Assembly (NCBI RefSeq): GCF_019236175.1
Contig: NZ_JAFAJM010000014.1
Coordinates: 310,001-374,000, forward strand
Length of the DNA stretch: 64,000 nucleotides
Source of the DNA: Chryseobacterium sp.
GTDB lineage: Bacteria; Bacteroidota; Bacteroidia; Flavobacteriales; Weeksellaceae
Direction: 5' to 3'
The position numbers and the translations under genes are program-made. Shown here in pieces: positions 1-7,801 of the stretch. The notes below the pieces were generated by a model. The model did no database searches. It had not been told where the DNA came from and worked only from the letters and a program-made list of their open reading frames with translations. The stretch's first letter is position 1. Every line of letters starts with the position of its first letter.

Positions 1-193
1 CGTCATTTCCACCGGTAATAACGCCTATCAAATAATTGTTTTTTAAAGCTTTTACGACAGCATATCCGTCCAGAACATTCATTACTCTGCACATATTTCC
101 TCCCGGCATAAGATAAACACTTCCGTCTGTAAAAACACCGTCAACATCAAATACAAACGCTTTAATATCTTTTAATTTCTCTTTATAACTCAT
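1..193 (-). CDS. KdsC-like HAD phosphatase (partial, N-terminal 64 residues)
   Basis: This is the N-terminal end of a HAD-superfamily hydrolase whose remainder lies beyond the left window edge. Translation on the minus strand from the ATG at 193 gives a short lead followed by FDVDGVFTDG, the class C0 HAD motif I (nucleophile Asp and acid/base Asp), and later VITGGND, which is motif II. This pattern is typical of KdsC, the 3-deoxy-D-manno-octulosonate 8-phosphate phosphatase of LPS Kdo synthesis, and of close paralogues. The gene overlaps the end of the upstream DUF2520 gene by 11 bases, so the two are probably translationally coupled. Exact substrate cannot be told from the fragment. Confidence 0.8.
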   Translation of the reverse strand, partial: MSYKEKLKDIKAFVFDVDGVFTDGSVYLMPGGNMCRVMNVLDGYAVVKALKNNYLIGVITGGND

Positions 194-932
194 ACATTTT
201 CTGAATAGAATGATTCATTGTTTTATAAATTTCAAGACTTTCGCCTTTTAATAACTGTTCATGCAATTGTAAAATCCTTATGTCGTTTCTTACGGCCGGA
301 CCTGTTTGTGCCATTTTAGGCTCTATTTCATAGATCTTCTGTACGGTCTCATTAACCAGCGGTAAAAAATAATCAAACGGAATCTCCTGAGAATCAGAAA
401 TTTCTTTTGCTCTTGAAAAAAGATGATTGACAAAATTACACGCAAAAACAGCTGTTAAATGAATATATTTTCTCTTTTCATAAGTACTTTCCATTACATT
501 TTCTGAGATCTTGGAAGCGATTTCAAAAAGAAGGTCACGGTCTTCATTATTTTCTGCTTCAATGAAAAACGGAATTTTCTCATATTCCAGATCTTTGGAC
601 TTTGAGAAAGTCTGCAACGGATAAAAACTTGCCTTTCTGTACGCTCCGGAAAGAATTTCTTTAGGTAACGATCCTGAAGTATGAACAACAAGACTTTCTT
701 TTTTAGTGATTATCTTAGAAACCTCTTCTACAGAATGATCACTTACACAGATGAGATAAAGGTCTGCATCTTCCAGCTGTTTTGAAGAATAAGGGATGTT
801 CAACTCCTCAGAAGTTTTCCTAAGCTCATTTTCATTTCTGCCAAAAATCTGAGCCAAAGAAATTCCTTTTAAAGTGAATGCTTTGGCCATATGATAGGCA
901 ACATTTCCGGAACCGATGATTACAATTTTCAT
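183..932 (-). CDS. Rossmann-like and DUF2520 domain-containing protein
   Basis: A 249-residue protein that begins MKIVIIGSGNVAYHMAKAF, a Rossmann dinucleotide-binding fingerprint (GxGNxA). It continues into the all-helical C-terminal part (FACNFVNHLF, region ~170-190) typical of DUF2520 proteins, which resemble ketopantoate reductase and F420-dependent NADP reductase. The biochemical role of the family is not established; an NAD(P)-dependent oxidoreductase is a reasonable guess. I chose the ATG at 932 rather than the longer frame to 1010 because the extra 26 residues are low-complexity and the Rossmann strand starts at this Met. A TATATTTG promoter element (minus strand, 944-937) lies only a few bases before the start, implying a very short or absent leader. 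Confidence 0.85.
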   Translation of the reverse strand: MKIVIIGSGNVAYHMAKAFTLKGISLAQIFGRNENELRKTSEELNIPYSSKQLEDADLYLICVSDHSVEEVSKIITKKESLVVHTSGSLPKEILSGAYRKASFYPLQTFSKSKDLEYEKIPFFIEAENNEDRDLLFEIASKISENVMESTYEKRKYIHLTAVFACNFVNHLFSRAKEISDSQEIPFDYFLPLVNETVQKIYEIEPKMAQTGPAVRNDIRILQLHEQLLKGESLEIYKTMNHSIQKMYEL

Positions 933-936
933 ATAA

Positions 937-944
937 CAAATATA
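937..944 (-). promoter_or_regulatory. -7 promoter element (TATATTTG) of the DUF2520 gene
   Basis: On the minus strand the bases 944-937 read TATATTTG, an exact match to the Bacteroidota TAnnTTTG element. The ATG starts at 932, so the expected transcription start falls on or beside the start codon. Confidence 0.55.
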
Positions 945-1102
945 AGATTTTAAGATGAGCAGGAAAAAGAAAGAAGAAGGAGAGAAATCATAAATTAATG
1001 ATGGGCACACTTATTGCCTGTAGTCTAAGGCTTATGATCTAAGTGTCTCATATTATTTTGGATATTTAGGTGAAAAATTGAGTGAATAATTTAACTTTCA
1101 GT

Positions 1103-1110
1103 TATTTTTG
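1103..1110 (+). promoter_or_regulatory. -7 promoter element (TATTTTTG) of the ECF sigma operon
   Basis: TATTTTTG matches TAnnTTTG. A TTG at 1078-1080 sits 22 bases upstream, slightly longer than the usual spacing for the -33 element. The sigma factor ATG follows at 1136. Confidence 0.5.
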
Positions 1111-1135
1111 TAATCCAAAACAGTGAAAGCATCTT

Positions 1136-1687
1136 ATGAAGATTAAGGACGCGGAAATTATTTCGTTGATGCAAAATCCACGGACCCAGGAAAAAGGAGT
1201 CCGTGCCTTGATGGATGCTTATCAAAGCAGATTGTATTGGCACATAAGAAGAATTATTGTGGACGGAGATCTTGCTCAGGATACTTTGCAGGAAACATTT
1301 ATTAAAGCTTATCAGAATTTTCATCAGTTCAAAAATGACAGCCAGCTGTATACCTGGCTTTATAGAATTGCTACCAACGAAGCGCTACAGCAGGTCAACA
1401 AAATGAATAAAATGAAAAAATCTGATGAAGATGCGGAGTATCATATGCAGAATCTTGTCGCCGATAATACCGAAGGTGATGCCGAAGAAATACAAATCCT
1501 GTTACAGAATGCCATACAAAGCCTGCCTGAAAAGCAGAAACTTGTATTTATGATGCGGTATTATGATGATTTGCCTTATGAGGAAATTTCTAAAATTGTA
1601 GATATGTCCGTAGGAACACTGAAAACAAATTATCACTATGCCAAACAGAAAATAGAAGATTTTATAAAAGAAAATTACGAAAGATAA
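1136..1687 (+). CDS. ECF-type RNA polymerase sigma factor (sigma-24/RpoE family)
   Basis: A 183-residue ECF sigma factor. Region 2 (about residues 24-90) carries the core-binding and -10-reading helices, including DLAQDTLQETFIKAYQ and TWLYRIATNEA. Region 4 (about 125-178) ends in a helix-turn-helix with LPYEEISKIVDMSVGTLKTNYHYAKQKI. The length and two-domain layout fit the family. It heads an operon with a membrane-anchored protein starting 17 bases downstream and a Spy-like secreted protein after that, the arrangement expected of an envelope-stress sigma factor with its anti-sigma and a periplasmic partner. The inducing signal is not visible. Confidence 0.93.
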   Translation: MKIKDAEIISLMQNPRTQEKGVRALMDAYQSRLYWHIRRIIVDGDLAQDTLQETFIKAYQNFHQFKNDSQLYTWLYRIATNEALQQVNKMNKMKKSDEDAEYHMQNLVADNTEGDAEEIQILLQNAIQSLPEKQKLVFMMRYYDDLPYEEISKIVDMSVGTLKTNYHYAKQKIEDFIKENYER

Positions 1688-1704
1688 TTTTTGAAAAAAC
1701 AGAA

Positions 1705-2241
1705 ATGAAAGAGTTCGATATAGAAAAATTAGAACGTAAAAACATTTACAAGGTTCCTGATCAATTGTTTGAAAACATTCAGGATAGCGTCATGAATGAG
1801 ATAAAGACAAGTAAAAAAGCACCTGTCTTTAAACTGAACTGGATATATGCAGCAGCAGCCTCTTTAGCTTTGATTTTTGGGATGACTTATGTTTTTAATT
1901 CTGATCAAAATTCAGTTGAAAAAGGATTAACTTCAAATGCAGGTTATACCATTCATAAAGGGGAGCCTAAAACTGAAGGCGAACTCGCTTATGAGACATT
2001 AAAATCTGATTTAACTTCTGTTGAAAATAATAATCAAACAGTTGTAAATCAGAATACTGGGAGTGTTGATGCCTATAAAAACGAAAATGAAAAAACAATA
2101 ACGTCACCTAAAGCAGTGAAAGTAGTTACCAGACAAGATGAAACCAAAATGAATGATTATCTGGATTCATTCTCTAATTCTGAAATTGCAGAACTAGCTA
2201 GTAACTCAACTCAAGACGTTTATTTGGACTTATACAATTAA
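1705..2241 (+). CDS. Putative membrane-anchored anti-sigma factor
   Basis: A 178-residue protein with a short cytoplasmic N-terminus containing the YKVPDQLFENIQ motif, which is frequent in small Bacteroidota anti-sigma proteins. One transmembrane helix follows (about residues 46-65, NWIYAAAASLALIFGMTYVF), then a polar, low-complexity periplasmic tail ending in a short helix (SNSEIAELA). Its position 17 bases behind the ECF sigma gene and 6 bases before a secreted Spy-like gene supports an anti-sigma role, but no zinc-binding or ASD motif can be seen, so the function is inferred from context and topology. Confidence 0.65.
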   Translation: MKEFDIEKLERKNIYKVPDQLFENIQDSVMNEIKTSKKAPVFKLNWIYAAAASLALIFGMTYVFNSDQNSVEKGLTSNAGYTIHKGEPKTEGELAYETLKSDLTSVENNNQTVVNQNTGSVDAYKNENEKTITSPKAVKVVTRQDETKMNDYLDSFSNSEIAELASNSTQDVYLDLYN

Positions 2242-2247
2242 TAAAAG

Positions 2248-2757
2248 ATGAAAAAGATATTATTGACGTTTCTTATTATTTATGGTTTTGGCTTAAATGC
2301 TCAAAGAACGGACTATGATTGGAAAAAGATGGACCCTAAACAAAGAAAAGAGGTCATTAATAATCTTTCTCCGGAAGAAAGGAAAGAATTGCTCAGGAAG
2401 TTCAGAAATAACATGATCATGGATAATCTGAATATCGACCAGGATGATAAAGCAGAATTTACCCAGCTTTATAATGAATATCTGGAAAGTCAGAAGCAGA
2501 TAAAAAGTCAGTTCGATCCAAGTTTTAACCCGGAAACTTTATCAGATGATGAAGCTAAGGCAAAGCTGCAGCAGAGCTTTGAAATAGGGCAGAAGCTATT
2601 GGATAACAGAAAGAAATACGCAGATAAAATGCAGCAGGTAATTCCCTGCCAAAAAGTCTTGAAGCTCTTTCAGTCAGAGGGAATGATGAGAGATAAAATG
2701 AATGAAAGAAAGCCTCACGGAAACAATACGACTTCCGGGCCTAAACAAAACCCATAA
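2248..2757 (+). CDS. Secreted Spy/CpxP-like helical protein
   Basis: A 169-residue protein with a cleavable signal peptide (MKKILLTFLIIYGFGLNAQ) and a highly charged helical body. The NLSPEERKELLRKFRN segment and the later DDEAKAKLQQSFEIGQK segment resemble the charged helical hairpins of the Spy/CpxP periplasmic chaperone family, which often accompany ECF or Cpx stress regulators. The start lies 6 bases after the anti-sigma stop, so the three genes form one operon closed by a strong hairpin at 2781-2810. The role as periplasmic sensor or chaperone is inferred. Confidence 0.6.
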   Translation: MKKILLTFLIIYGFGLNAQRTDYDWKKMDPKQRKEVINNLSPEERKELLRKFRNNMIMDNLNIDQDDKAEFTQLYNEYLESQKQIKSQFDPSFNPETLSDDEAKAKLQQSFEIGQKLLDNRKKYADKMQQVIPCQKVLKLFQSEGMMRDKMNERKPHGNNTTSGPKQNP

Positions 2758-2780
2758 TAGTTTATTTTTTTAATGTTGGA

Positions 2781-2817
2781 CGGCTCTTACAAACCTTTTT
2801 GTGAGAGCCGTTTAATT
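2781..2817 (+). terminator. Rho-independent terminator after the ECF operon
   Basis: A ten-base stem CGGCTCTTAC (2781-2790) pairs with GTGAGAGCCG (2801-2810) with one G-T wobble around a ten-base loop, followed by a T-rich tail. Confidence 0.85.
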
Positions 2818-2857
2818 TTTTTGTCTTAAATACCATATTTTTGTCTAAAAATTACTC

Positions 2858-3880
2858 ATGAAAAAATTATTACAGGTCATTTTTACTTGTATAGCGGTTA
2901 TTTCTTTTTCACAGACAAAAGAAGAGATTAAATTCAAAGGAAACATTTTAAATTACACAGATTATGCCTACAAGGCATTCAAAGTCATTGATCAGAGAGA
3001 AGATCAACAAATAGGGACACTTCCTTTTGGTGACAAAAAGGAAATGCGAGAAATTGTTTTTCCTAACAATCCGGGAGTAGATTTCAATGCATGGTTTGCC
3101 AAAAGTAACGGGTATGCAACAGGAAATACCGAATTTGTTATGGTTTTAAAAAAATTAAAACTTTCAATAGGAGAATCAAACGGTAAAACAACAGAAGGAA
3201 ATATAGATTTTTCAGCACAAACATTTGCAAAAAACGGAGATAAGTATCAGTTTCTTTATAAAAAAGATACAGTGTTTACCTTTAATAATAAAGAAATTGC
3301 TGAGTATATGGTGAAGAATATTCCGGTTATCTATTCGGTCTTCATCAAAAAATCATACTCTTTAAAGCCTTCTGCAAGAGAAGTTGAAATTCGTGATCTG
3401 GCTGACTATGAGCAATATGTGAAATCCAATACTCTAGCCCTGAAAGAAGGCCCGTTAAAAGACGGAATTTATCTGGATCATGCTTCTTTCTTTAATCAAA
3501 CTCCTGAACCCGGAAATTTCACATTTGAAACTAACACTAAAGGTGAGATAACAAAAGCTTTGAAAGAAGAAGACGGAAAGAAAACTAAAATACAGGCTTA
3601 TAAAATGTTTGCTTATGTAGATAAAGGAAAAGTATATAAACATACTTTTTCCGGATTTATGGAGCTGAATAAAGATGAAAAAGGATATTATGTAATCGCC
3701 AACAGAGGTCATCTTTTCCCTGTTGCAGTAAATAATACGTACGGAATGTTTGGCCTGATCGGGGGGATTGCCGGAGCAATTGAACAGGGAGAAAGGCAGA
3801 AAAAAATGAAGAAACAGGATACCGGGAAAGTATATATAGATCCTATGACCGGAGAATATGACTTTTCTGATGAATCATAA
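2858..3880 (+). CDS. Secreted hypothetical protein
   Basis: A 340-residue protein with a signal peptide (MKKLLQVIFTCIAVISFSQ). I do not recognise a named family. The body is Lys-rich and mixed alpha/beta, with a possible membrane-proximal Gly-rich hydrophobic segment near residue 297 (GMFGLIGGIAGAIEQG) and a C-terminal PMTGEYDFS tail. It stands alone between two terminators, downstream of the ECF operon and upstream of lepA. It is probably periplasmic or surface-attached; no catalytic motif is visible. Confidence 0.7.
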   Translation: MKKLLQVIFTCIAVISFSQTKEEIKFKGNILNYTDYAYKAFKVIDQREDQQIGTLPFGDKKEMREIVFPNNPGVDFNAWFAKSNGYATGNTEFVMVLKKLKLSIGESNGKTTEGNIDFSAQTFAKNGDKYQFLYKKDTVFTFNNKEIAEYMVKNIPVIYSVFIKKSYSLKPSAREVEIRDLADYEQYVKSNTLALKEGPLKDGIYLDHASFFNQTPEPGNFTFETNTKGEITKALKEEDGKKTKIQAYKMFAYVDKGKVYKHTFSGFMELNKDEKGYYVIANRGHLFPVAVNNTYGMFGLIGGIAGAIEQGERQKKMKKQDTGKVYIDPMTGEYDFSDES

Positions 3881-3901
3881 ATTATTCATTACAATGAATT
3901 T

Positions 3902-3929
3902 AAGAGAGATATATGTCTCTCTTTTTTTT
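3902..3929 (+). terminator. Rho-independent terminator
   Basis: AAGAGAGA (3902-3909) pairs perfectly with TCTCTCTT (3916-3923), followed by a run of T. The T-run merges with the lepA -7 element, so terminator and next promoter abut. Confidence 0.75.
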
Positions 3930-3936
3930 ATCTTTG
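3929..3936 (+). promoter_or_regulatory. -7 promoter element (TATCTTTG) of lepA
   Basis: Exact TAnnTTTG match 20 bases before the lepA ATG at 3956. Confidence 0.65.
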
Positions 3937-3955
3937 CAAATTACAAGATTCTTAA

Positions 3956-5752
3956 ATGAAAAACATACGAAATTTTTGCATAATCGCCCATATTGACCAT
4001 GGTAAAAGTACTTTGGCAGACCGTCTTCTGGAGTATACAAATACTGTTACTCAAAGAGAATTACAGTCTCAGACACTGGATGATATGGATTTGGAGAAAG
4101 AACGTGGGATTACGATTAAGTCTCACGCAATCCAGATGGATTATGAGTATAAAGGAGAAAAATATATTTTAAACCTTATTGATACCCCGGGACACGTTGA
4201 CTTTTCTTATGAAGTTTCCCGTTCAATCGCTGCCTGTGAAGGTGCACTTCTTATTGTTGATGCGGCCCAGAGTATTCAGGCACAAACGATTAGTAACCTT
4301 TATCTGGCATTGGAAAATGATCTTACGATTATTCCGATTCTGAATAAAATTGACCTTCCATCTGCCAATCCTGAAGAAGTAACTGATGAGATCATGAATC
4401 TTATCGGATGTGAATATGAAGATGTATTGAGAGTTTCAGGGAAAACAGGAGAAGGTGTTCATCACCTGTTGGAACAAATTGTTGAAAGAATTCCTGCACC
4501 GGTTGGAAATCCTGACGGACCACTTCAAGCCTTGATCTTTGACTCTGTTTACAACCCATTTAGAGGAATTGAAGCTTACTTCAAAGTAGTAAACGGGAGC
4601 ATCACTAAAAATGAAAAGATCAAATTCTTTGCTACAGGGAAAGAATATGGAGCTGATGAGGTAGGGACCCTGAAATTGAAGCAGGTTCCAAAGAAAACCA
4701 TTCAGTGTGGTGATGTAGGATACCTGGTTTCAGGGATTAAAGATGCTCGTGAAGTAAAAGTGGGAGATACCATCACTTCTTTCGATAAACCGGCAGACGG
4801 CCCAATTGATGGATTTGAAGAGGTAAAGCCAATGGTATTTGCTGGTATTTATCCTATTGATTCTGAGGATTTTGAAGAGTTGAGATTCTCTCTTGAAAAA
4901 TTAAGACTGAACGATGCTTCTCTGGTTTTTGAACCGGAAAGTTCAGCAGCTCTTGGCTTTGGATTCCGTTGCGGATTCTTAGGAATGCTTCACATGGAAA
5001 TCGTTCAGGAACGTTTGGACAGAGAGTTTAATATGAACGTAATTACGACGGTACCAAACGTTTCTTACTTCGGGTATACTAAAAAAGAACCTGAAGTTCC
5101 AATCTTGATCAATAACCCGTCTGAAATGATGGATCCTTCCACAATGGACAGAGTAGAAGAACCTTTCATTAAGGCTTCTATCATTACAAAATCTGACTTT
5201 GTGGGCGCTGTAATGACTTTATGTATTGAGAAAAGAGGAGAGATCGTTAACCAGAGTTATTTGACATCTGAAAGAGTTGAATTAATTTTCAATATGCCTT
5301 TGGCAGAAGTTGTTTTCGACTTCTATGACAGATTAAAATCAATCTCTAAAGGATATGCATCATTCGATTACCACCCAATCGGTTTCAGAGCTTCCAAGCT
5401 TGTAAAAATGGATATCCTGATCAACGGTGATATGGTAGATGCCCTGTCATCATTGATTCACGACAGCAATGCTTATTACATCGGTAAGAGAATGTGTGAA
5501 AAGCTTCGTGAACTGATCCCGAGACAGCAGTTTGATATCGCTGTTCAGGCAGCATTAGGAACGAAAGTTATTGCAAGAGAAACCATCAAAGCCTTAAGGA
5601 AGGACGTTACCGCAAAATGTTACGGTGGAGATATTTCCAGAAAGCGTAAGCTATTGGAAAAGCAGAAAGAAGGTAAGAAGAAGATGAAACAGATCGGAAG
5701 GGTAGAGGTACCGCAATCTGCATTTATGGCTGTATTAAAGCTTAATGACTAA
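3956..5752 (+). CDS. lepA: Elongation factor 4 (LepA), translational GTPase
   Basis: A 598-residue translational GTPase of the usual EF4 length. The G domain shows AHIDHGKST (residues 11-19, P-loop), RGITI (switch I), DTPGH (76-80) and NKID (130-133). It is followed by domain 2, the EF-G-like domains III and V, and the lysine-rich LepA-specific C-terminal domain ([21 protein letters not shown]). EF4 binds ribosomes in the cytoplasm and is thought to act during initiation and on stalled or back-slipped complexes. It is a single-gene unit with its own promoter and a hairpin terminator directly behind it. Confidence 0.98.
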   Translation: MKNIRNFCIIAHIDHGKSTLADRLLEYTNTVTQRELQSQTLDDMDLEKERGITIKSHAIQMDYEYKGEKYILNLIDTPGHVDFSYEVSRSIAACEGALLIVDAAQSIQAQTISNLYLALENDLTIIPILNKIDLPSANPEEVTDEIMNLIGCEYEDVLRVSGKTGEGVHHLLEQIVERIPAPVGNPDGPLQALIFDSVYNPFRGIEAYFKVVNGSITKNEKIKFFATGKEYGADEVGTLKLKQVPKKTIQCGDVGYLVSGIKDAREVKVGDTITSFDKPADGPIDGFEEVKPMVFAGIYPIDSEDFEELRFSLEKLRLNDASLVFEPESSAALGFGFRCGFLGMLHMEIVQERLDREFNMNVITTVPNVSYFGYTKKEPEVPILINNPSEMMDPSTMDRVEEPFIKASIITKSDFVGAVMTLCIEKRGEIVNQSYLTSERVELIFNMPLAEVVFDFYDRLKSISKGYASFDYHPIGFRASKLVKMDILINGDMVDALSSLIHDSNAYYIGKRMCEKLRELIPRQQFDIAVQAALGTKVIARETIKALRKDVTAKCYGGDISRKRKLLEKQKEGKKKMKQIGRVEVPQSAFMAVLKLND

Positions 5753-5760
5753 ATATAGAA

Positions 5761-5786
5761 AAACCGCTTCGAAAGAAGCGGTTTTT
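5761..5786 (+). terminator. Bidirectional terminator between lepA and the lipoprotein gene
   Basis: AAACCGCTTC (5761-5770) pairs perfectly with GAAGCGGTTT (5775-5784) around a GAAA tetraloop region, with T after it and A before it. It therefore serves the convergent genes on both strands. Confidence 0.88.
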
Positions 5787-5790
5787 ATTT

Positions 5791-6543
5791 TTATTGTACC
5801 TGAATGTAGTTTCGCTGTTCTTTGACCGTATTTCTGTCATAATTCATCATAAATGGTTCAGAAGCAGTCCCTCCAAATGATATTTTAAATTTGCCTCGAT
5901 CTGCTCCCGTAAGATAATTAACTGAAAAGATCATGATTTCATCAGGTTCAAATTCCCAGTAATCCCTTTCCCATACGGCTCCGCAACTAAAGGCATTATC
6001 ATTCCATATCATCTGCCATTTATGCTGACTATTGAATATCGCAAGCGGAAGGTTTTTGAATTCCGGAAATATTAATTTCCGTTTGGAGATATTTTTGATA
6101 AAGACGGGAAAAGCTTTGTATTTTTTAATGACACCGATTTCTGAGTTGTAGGCATATTTAGGAATGGTATCCTTAGGTTTAATGATTATTTTTACATGAG
6201 CTTCCGATAAAGAATCAAAACGCACAGGTGTGTAAGAAAATTTCATTCTTTCAAAAGCGGGACGAAAATATTCCTTATGAAGGTTAAAATTTCTTTTGAT
6301 CTCTGTTCCAGGCGGCGGTGGCGGTGGTGCTACCATTGAATTATAATACTTTACTTCAACATTGGACGGGTCCTTGCCAATATATATTAATCCGGTTTCC
6401 GATTCTCCGATGCCTTCGTTAAACTTTTGAAAGCTTAGCTTTTCATTTTTTTTATAGTGTAAGGTAATAGTATCCGCAAAAGACGGTTCTTTTTTACAAG
6501 AGAACAGCCCAAGGATAAGAATAAGATAAAAAAGCTTTTTCAT
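5791..6543 (-). CDS. Lipoprotein of unknown function with a proline run
   Basis: A 250-residue lipoprotein: MKKLFYLILILGLFSCKK is a type II signal peptide with the lipobox Cys at residue 16. No known domain is recognised. A striking stretch of six prolines (APPPPPPG, near residues 72-79) lies in an otherwise beta-rich sequence. Such runs usually need EF-P to be translated without stalling. The C-terminal half (IMIFSVNYLTGADRGKFKISFGG) looks like an immunoglobulin-like or beta-sandwich fold, which is a guess. The gene is monocistronic and convergent with lepA. Confidence 0.7.
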   Translation of the reverse strand: MKKLFYLILILGLFSCKKEPSFADTITLHYKKNEKLSFQKFNEGIGESETGLIYIGKDPSNVEVKYYNSMVAPPPPPPGTEIKRNFNLHKEYFRPAFERMKFSYTPVRFDSLSEAHVKIIIKPKDTIPKYAYNSEIGVIKKYKAFPVFIKNISKRKLIFPEFKNLPLAIFNSQHKWQMIWNDNAFSCGAVWERDYWEFEPDEIMIFSVNYLTGADRGKFKISFGGTASEPFMMNYDRNTVKEQRNYIQVQ

Positions 6544-6574
6544 AGTAAAAGTAAAAATACTAATTATTTATTCA

Positions 6575-6582
6575 TAATTTTG
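6575..6582 (+). promoter_or_regulatory. -7 promoter element (TAATTTTG) of the NUDIX regulator gene
   Basis: Exact TAnnTTTG match 24 bases before the ATG at 6607. Its last G is also the first base of the palindromic operator candidate at 6582-6596. Confidence 0.65.
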
Positions 6583-6596
6583 TGTATTCGTAACGC
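6582..6596 (+). promoter_or_regulatory. Candidate NrtR-type operator N1 (autoregulation site)
   Basis: GTGTATTCGTAACGC fits the consensus GYGTWAnnnTWACRC, apart from position 6, shared with the three sites in front of the ADP-ribose cluster. It begins on the final G of the -7 element and so would cover the transcription start, where a bound repressor would block initiation. That the product of the gene directly downstream binds here is an inference. Confidence 0.5.
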
Positions 6597-6606
6597 AAAT
6601 TAATTT

Positions 6607-7302
6607 ATGGAATCTCCAAAAAAATTACAGGATATCAAAGTAGCGGTAGATGCCGTTATTTTCGGGTATTTCGATAAAAAAGACCTTCAAATTCTTCTCA
6701 TCAAAAGAAATATTGAACCCTTTAAAGGCGGATGGGCCCTTCCGGGAGGGCTGGTTCTGGATGATGAAAATCTTGACGATGCCGTAAAGAGAGAGCTTCA
6801 CGAAGAAGCAGGCATAAAGCCGGATTTTCTAGAACAGCTTTATACATTTGGTAATGTTGGTCGTGATCCGAGAAACAGGGTGGTTTCTGTAGCTTATTTG
6901 GGCCTTGTGAATCCTTCTTATCATGAGCTCTTTGCAGATTCTGATGCAGATGATGCACAGTGGTTTAGTGTGAATCAGCTTCCTTTAGTTGCTTTTGATC
7001 ACCAGAATATTATTGATATTGCTTTAAAAAGGCTTCGTACCAAGATTCAGTATCAGCCGATCGGATTTAATCTTCTGAATGAAGAATTTCCTTTTTCAGA
7101 TCTTGAAAACCTTTATAAAACCATTGTAGGACAGGAAATTGACCGAAGAAACTTCCGTAAAAAAATCATGAGCTACGGATTGCTTAATGAAACCAATAAC
7201 GTTAAAAAAGAGGGCAGTGGAAGACCGGGAAAACTCTTTACCTTCAACCAGGAAAAATATAAAGAACTGGAAGAACAGGGATTTTATTTTGAAATTAAAT
7301 AA
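6607..7302 (+). CDS. NrtR-type transcriptional regulator: NUDIX domain plus winged helix
   Basis: A 231-residue two-domain protein. Residues ~10-140 form a NUDIX domain with an intact box (G48, E54, R62, E63, E66, E67, G69, I70), so hydrolysis may be retained. Residues ~150-231 form the winged-helix domain typical of NrtR/AraR regulators, with the conserved segments IDRRNFRKKIMSYGLL and GSGRPGKLFTF. NrtR proteins regulate NAD metabolism and respond to ADP-ribose; Bacteroidetes relatives such as AraR respond to arabinose. Its promoter carries the same palindrome as the ADP-ribose cluster 7 kb downstream, which favours an NAD/ADP-ribose role. It is separated from that cluster by the RiPP genes. 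Confidence 0.88.
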   Translation: MESPKKLQDIKVAVDAVIFGYFDKKDLQILLIKRNIEPFKGGWALPGGLVLDDENLDDAVKRELHEEAGIKPDFLEQLYTFGNVGRDPRNRVVSVAYLGLVNPSYHELFADSDADDAQWFSVNQLPLVAFDHQNIIDIALKRLRTKIQYQPIGFNLLNEEFPFSDLENLYKTIVGQEIDRRNFRKKIMSYGLLNETNNVKKEGSGRPGKLFTFNQEKYKELEEQGFYFEIK

Positions 7303-7424
7303 AGATCACCAATTCTGAAACCGTATTTCCGCGGTCTGTTTAATATTATGATAAATAGGTGATTTTTTCAATGGGACAAGGAAATATTTTTTTTATAAAC
7401 CCTTTGTTCATTTGATTTTTTTTG

Positions 7425-7432
7425 TAAATTGG
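7425..7432 (+). promoter_or_regulatory. Candidate promoter of the RiPP precursor gene (TAAATTGG)
   Basis: TAAATTGG matches TAnnTTTG at five of six defined bases, and a TTG at 7404-7406 lies 18 bases upstream. The precursor ATG is at 7457. Confidence 0.4.
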
Positions 7433-7456
7433 CTCCGAACAAAAATCAACTAATCC

Positions 7457-7666
7457 ATGAAAAAATTAATGATCAAAAAGACGACAAAGTCTTTATCAGA
7501 ATCTTCAACTTTAAACAGAGGAACTTTGAAAAACTTTAAAGGAGGTTTAAAAGTCATAGAGGATCCAATCAGTGAAGGAGGATGTAACGCAGACGCTCTA
7601 TGTTCTTCAGGAAGATCAATCTGGAATAACTTCTCCGGAACTCCACACACAAACTGCTGCGCATAA
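7457..7666 (+). CDS. RiPP precursor peptide (double-glycine leader, LanB-associated)
   Basis: A 69-residue peptide. The N-terminal ~30 residues form a Lys/Ser/Thr-rich leader ending in LKNFKGG (Gly29-Gly30), the bacteriocin-type double-glycine signal. The remainder holds four cysteines (43, 49, 67, 68), several Ser/Thr (39, 50, 51, 54, 60, 62, 65) and a second GG directly before Cys43, so the core may begin at residue 31 or 43. The gene lies directly upstream of a thioredoxin-like gene, a VKOR gene and a LanB-type dehydratase. Lanthionine, dehydroamino acid or disulfide products are all possible. A hairpin at 7738-7770 separates it from the enzymes. No close named peptide is recognised. Confidence 0.8.
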   Translation: MKKLMIKKTTKSLSESSTLNRGTLKNFKGGLKVIEDPISEGGCNADALCSSGRSIWNNFSGTPHTNCCA

Positions 7667-7737
7667 GTAATTCATGTCGATGAGGAATATAATATCCTCA
7701 CCGAAGAAAGAATTCCTTATATAAGCATATGATCAAG

Positions 7738-7776
7738 ATAGGCTGCTGTATTTAATATAAGGCAGCCTATTTTATT
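7738..7776 (+). terminator. Hairpin (terminator or attenuator) between the precursor and the modification genes
   Basis: ATAGGCTGC (7738-7746) pairs perfectly with GCAGCCTAT (7762-7770) around a 15-base loop, followed by TTTATTTATT. Partial termination here would give more precursor mRNA than enzyme mRNA. A weaker hairpin, TGAGGA with TCCTCA (7681-7700), lies upstream. Confidence 0.65.
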
Positions 7777-7801
7777 TATTCGTTATTAATACATTCATGT
7801 T

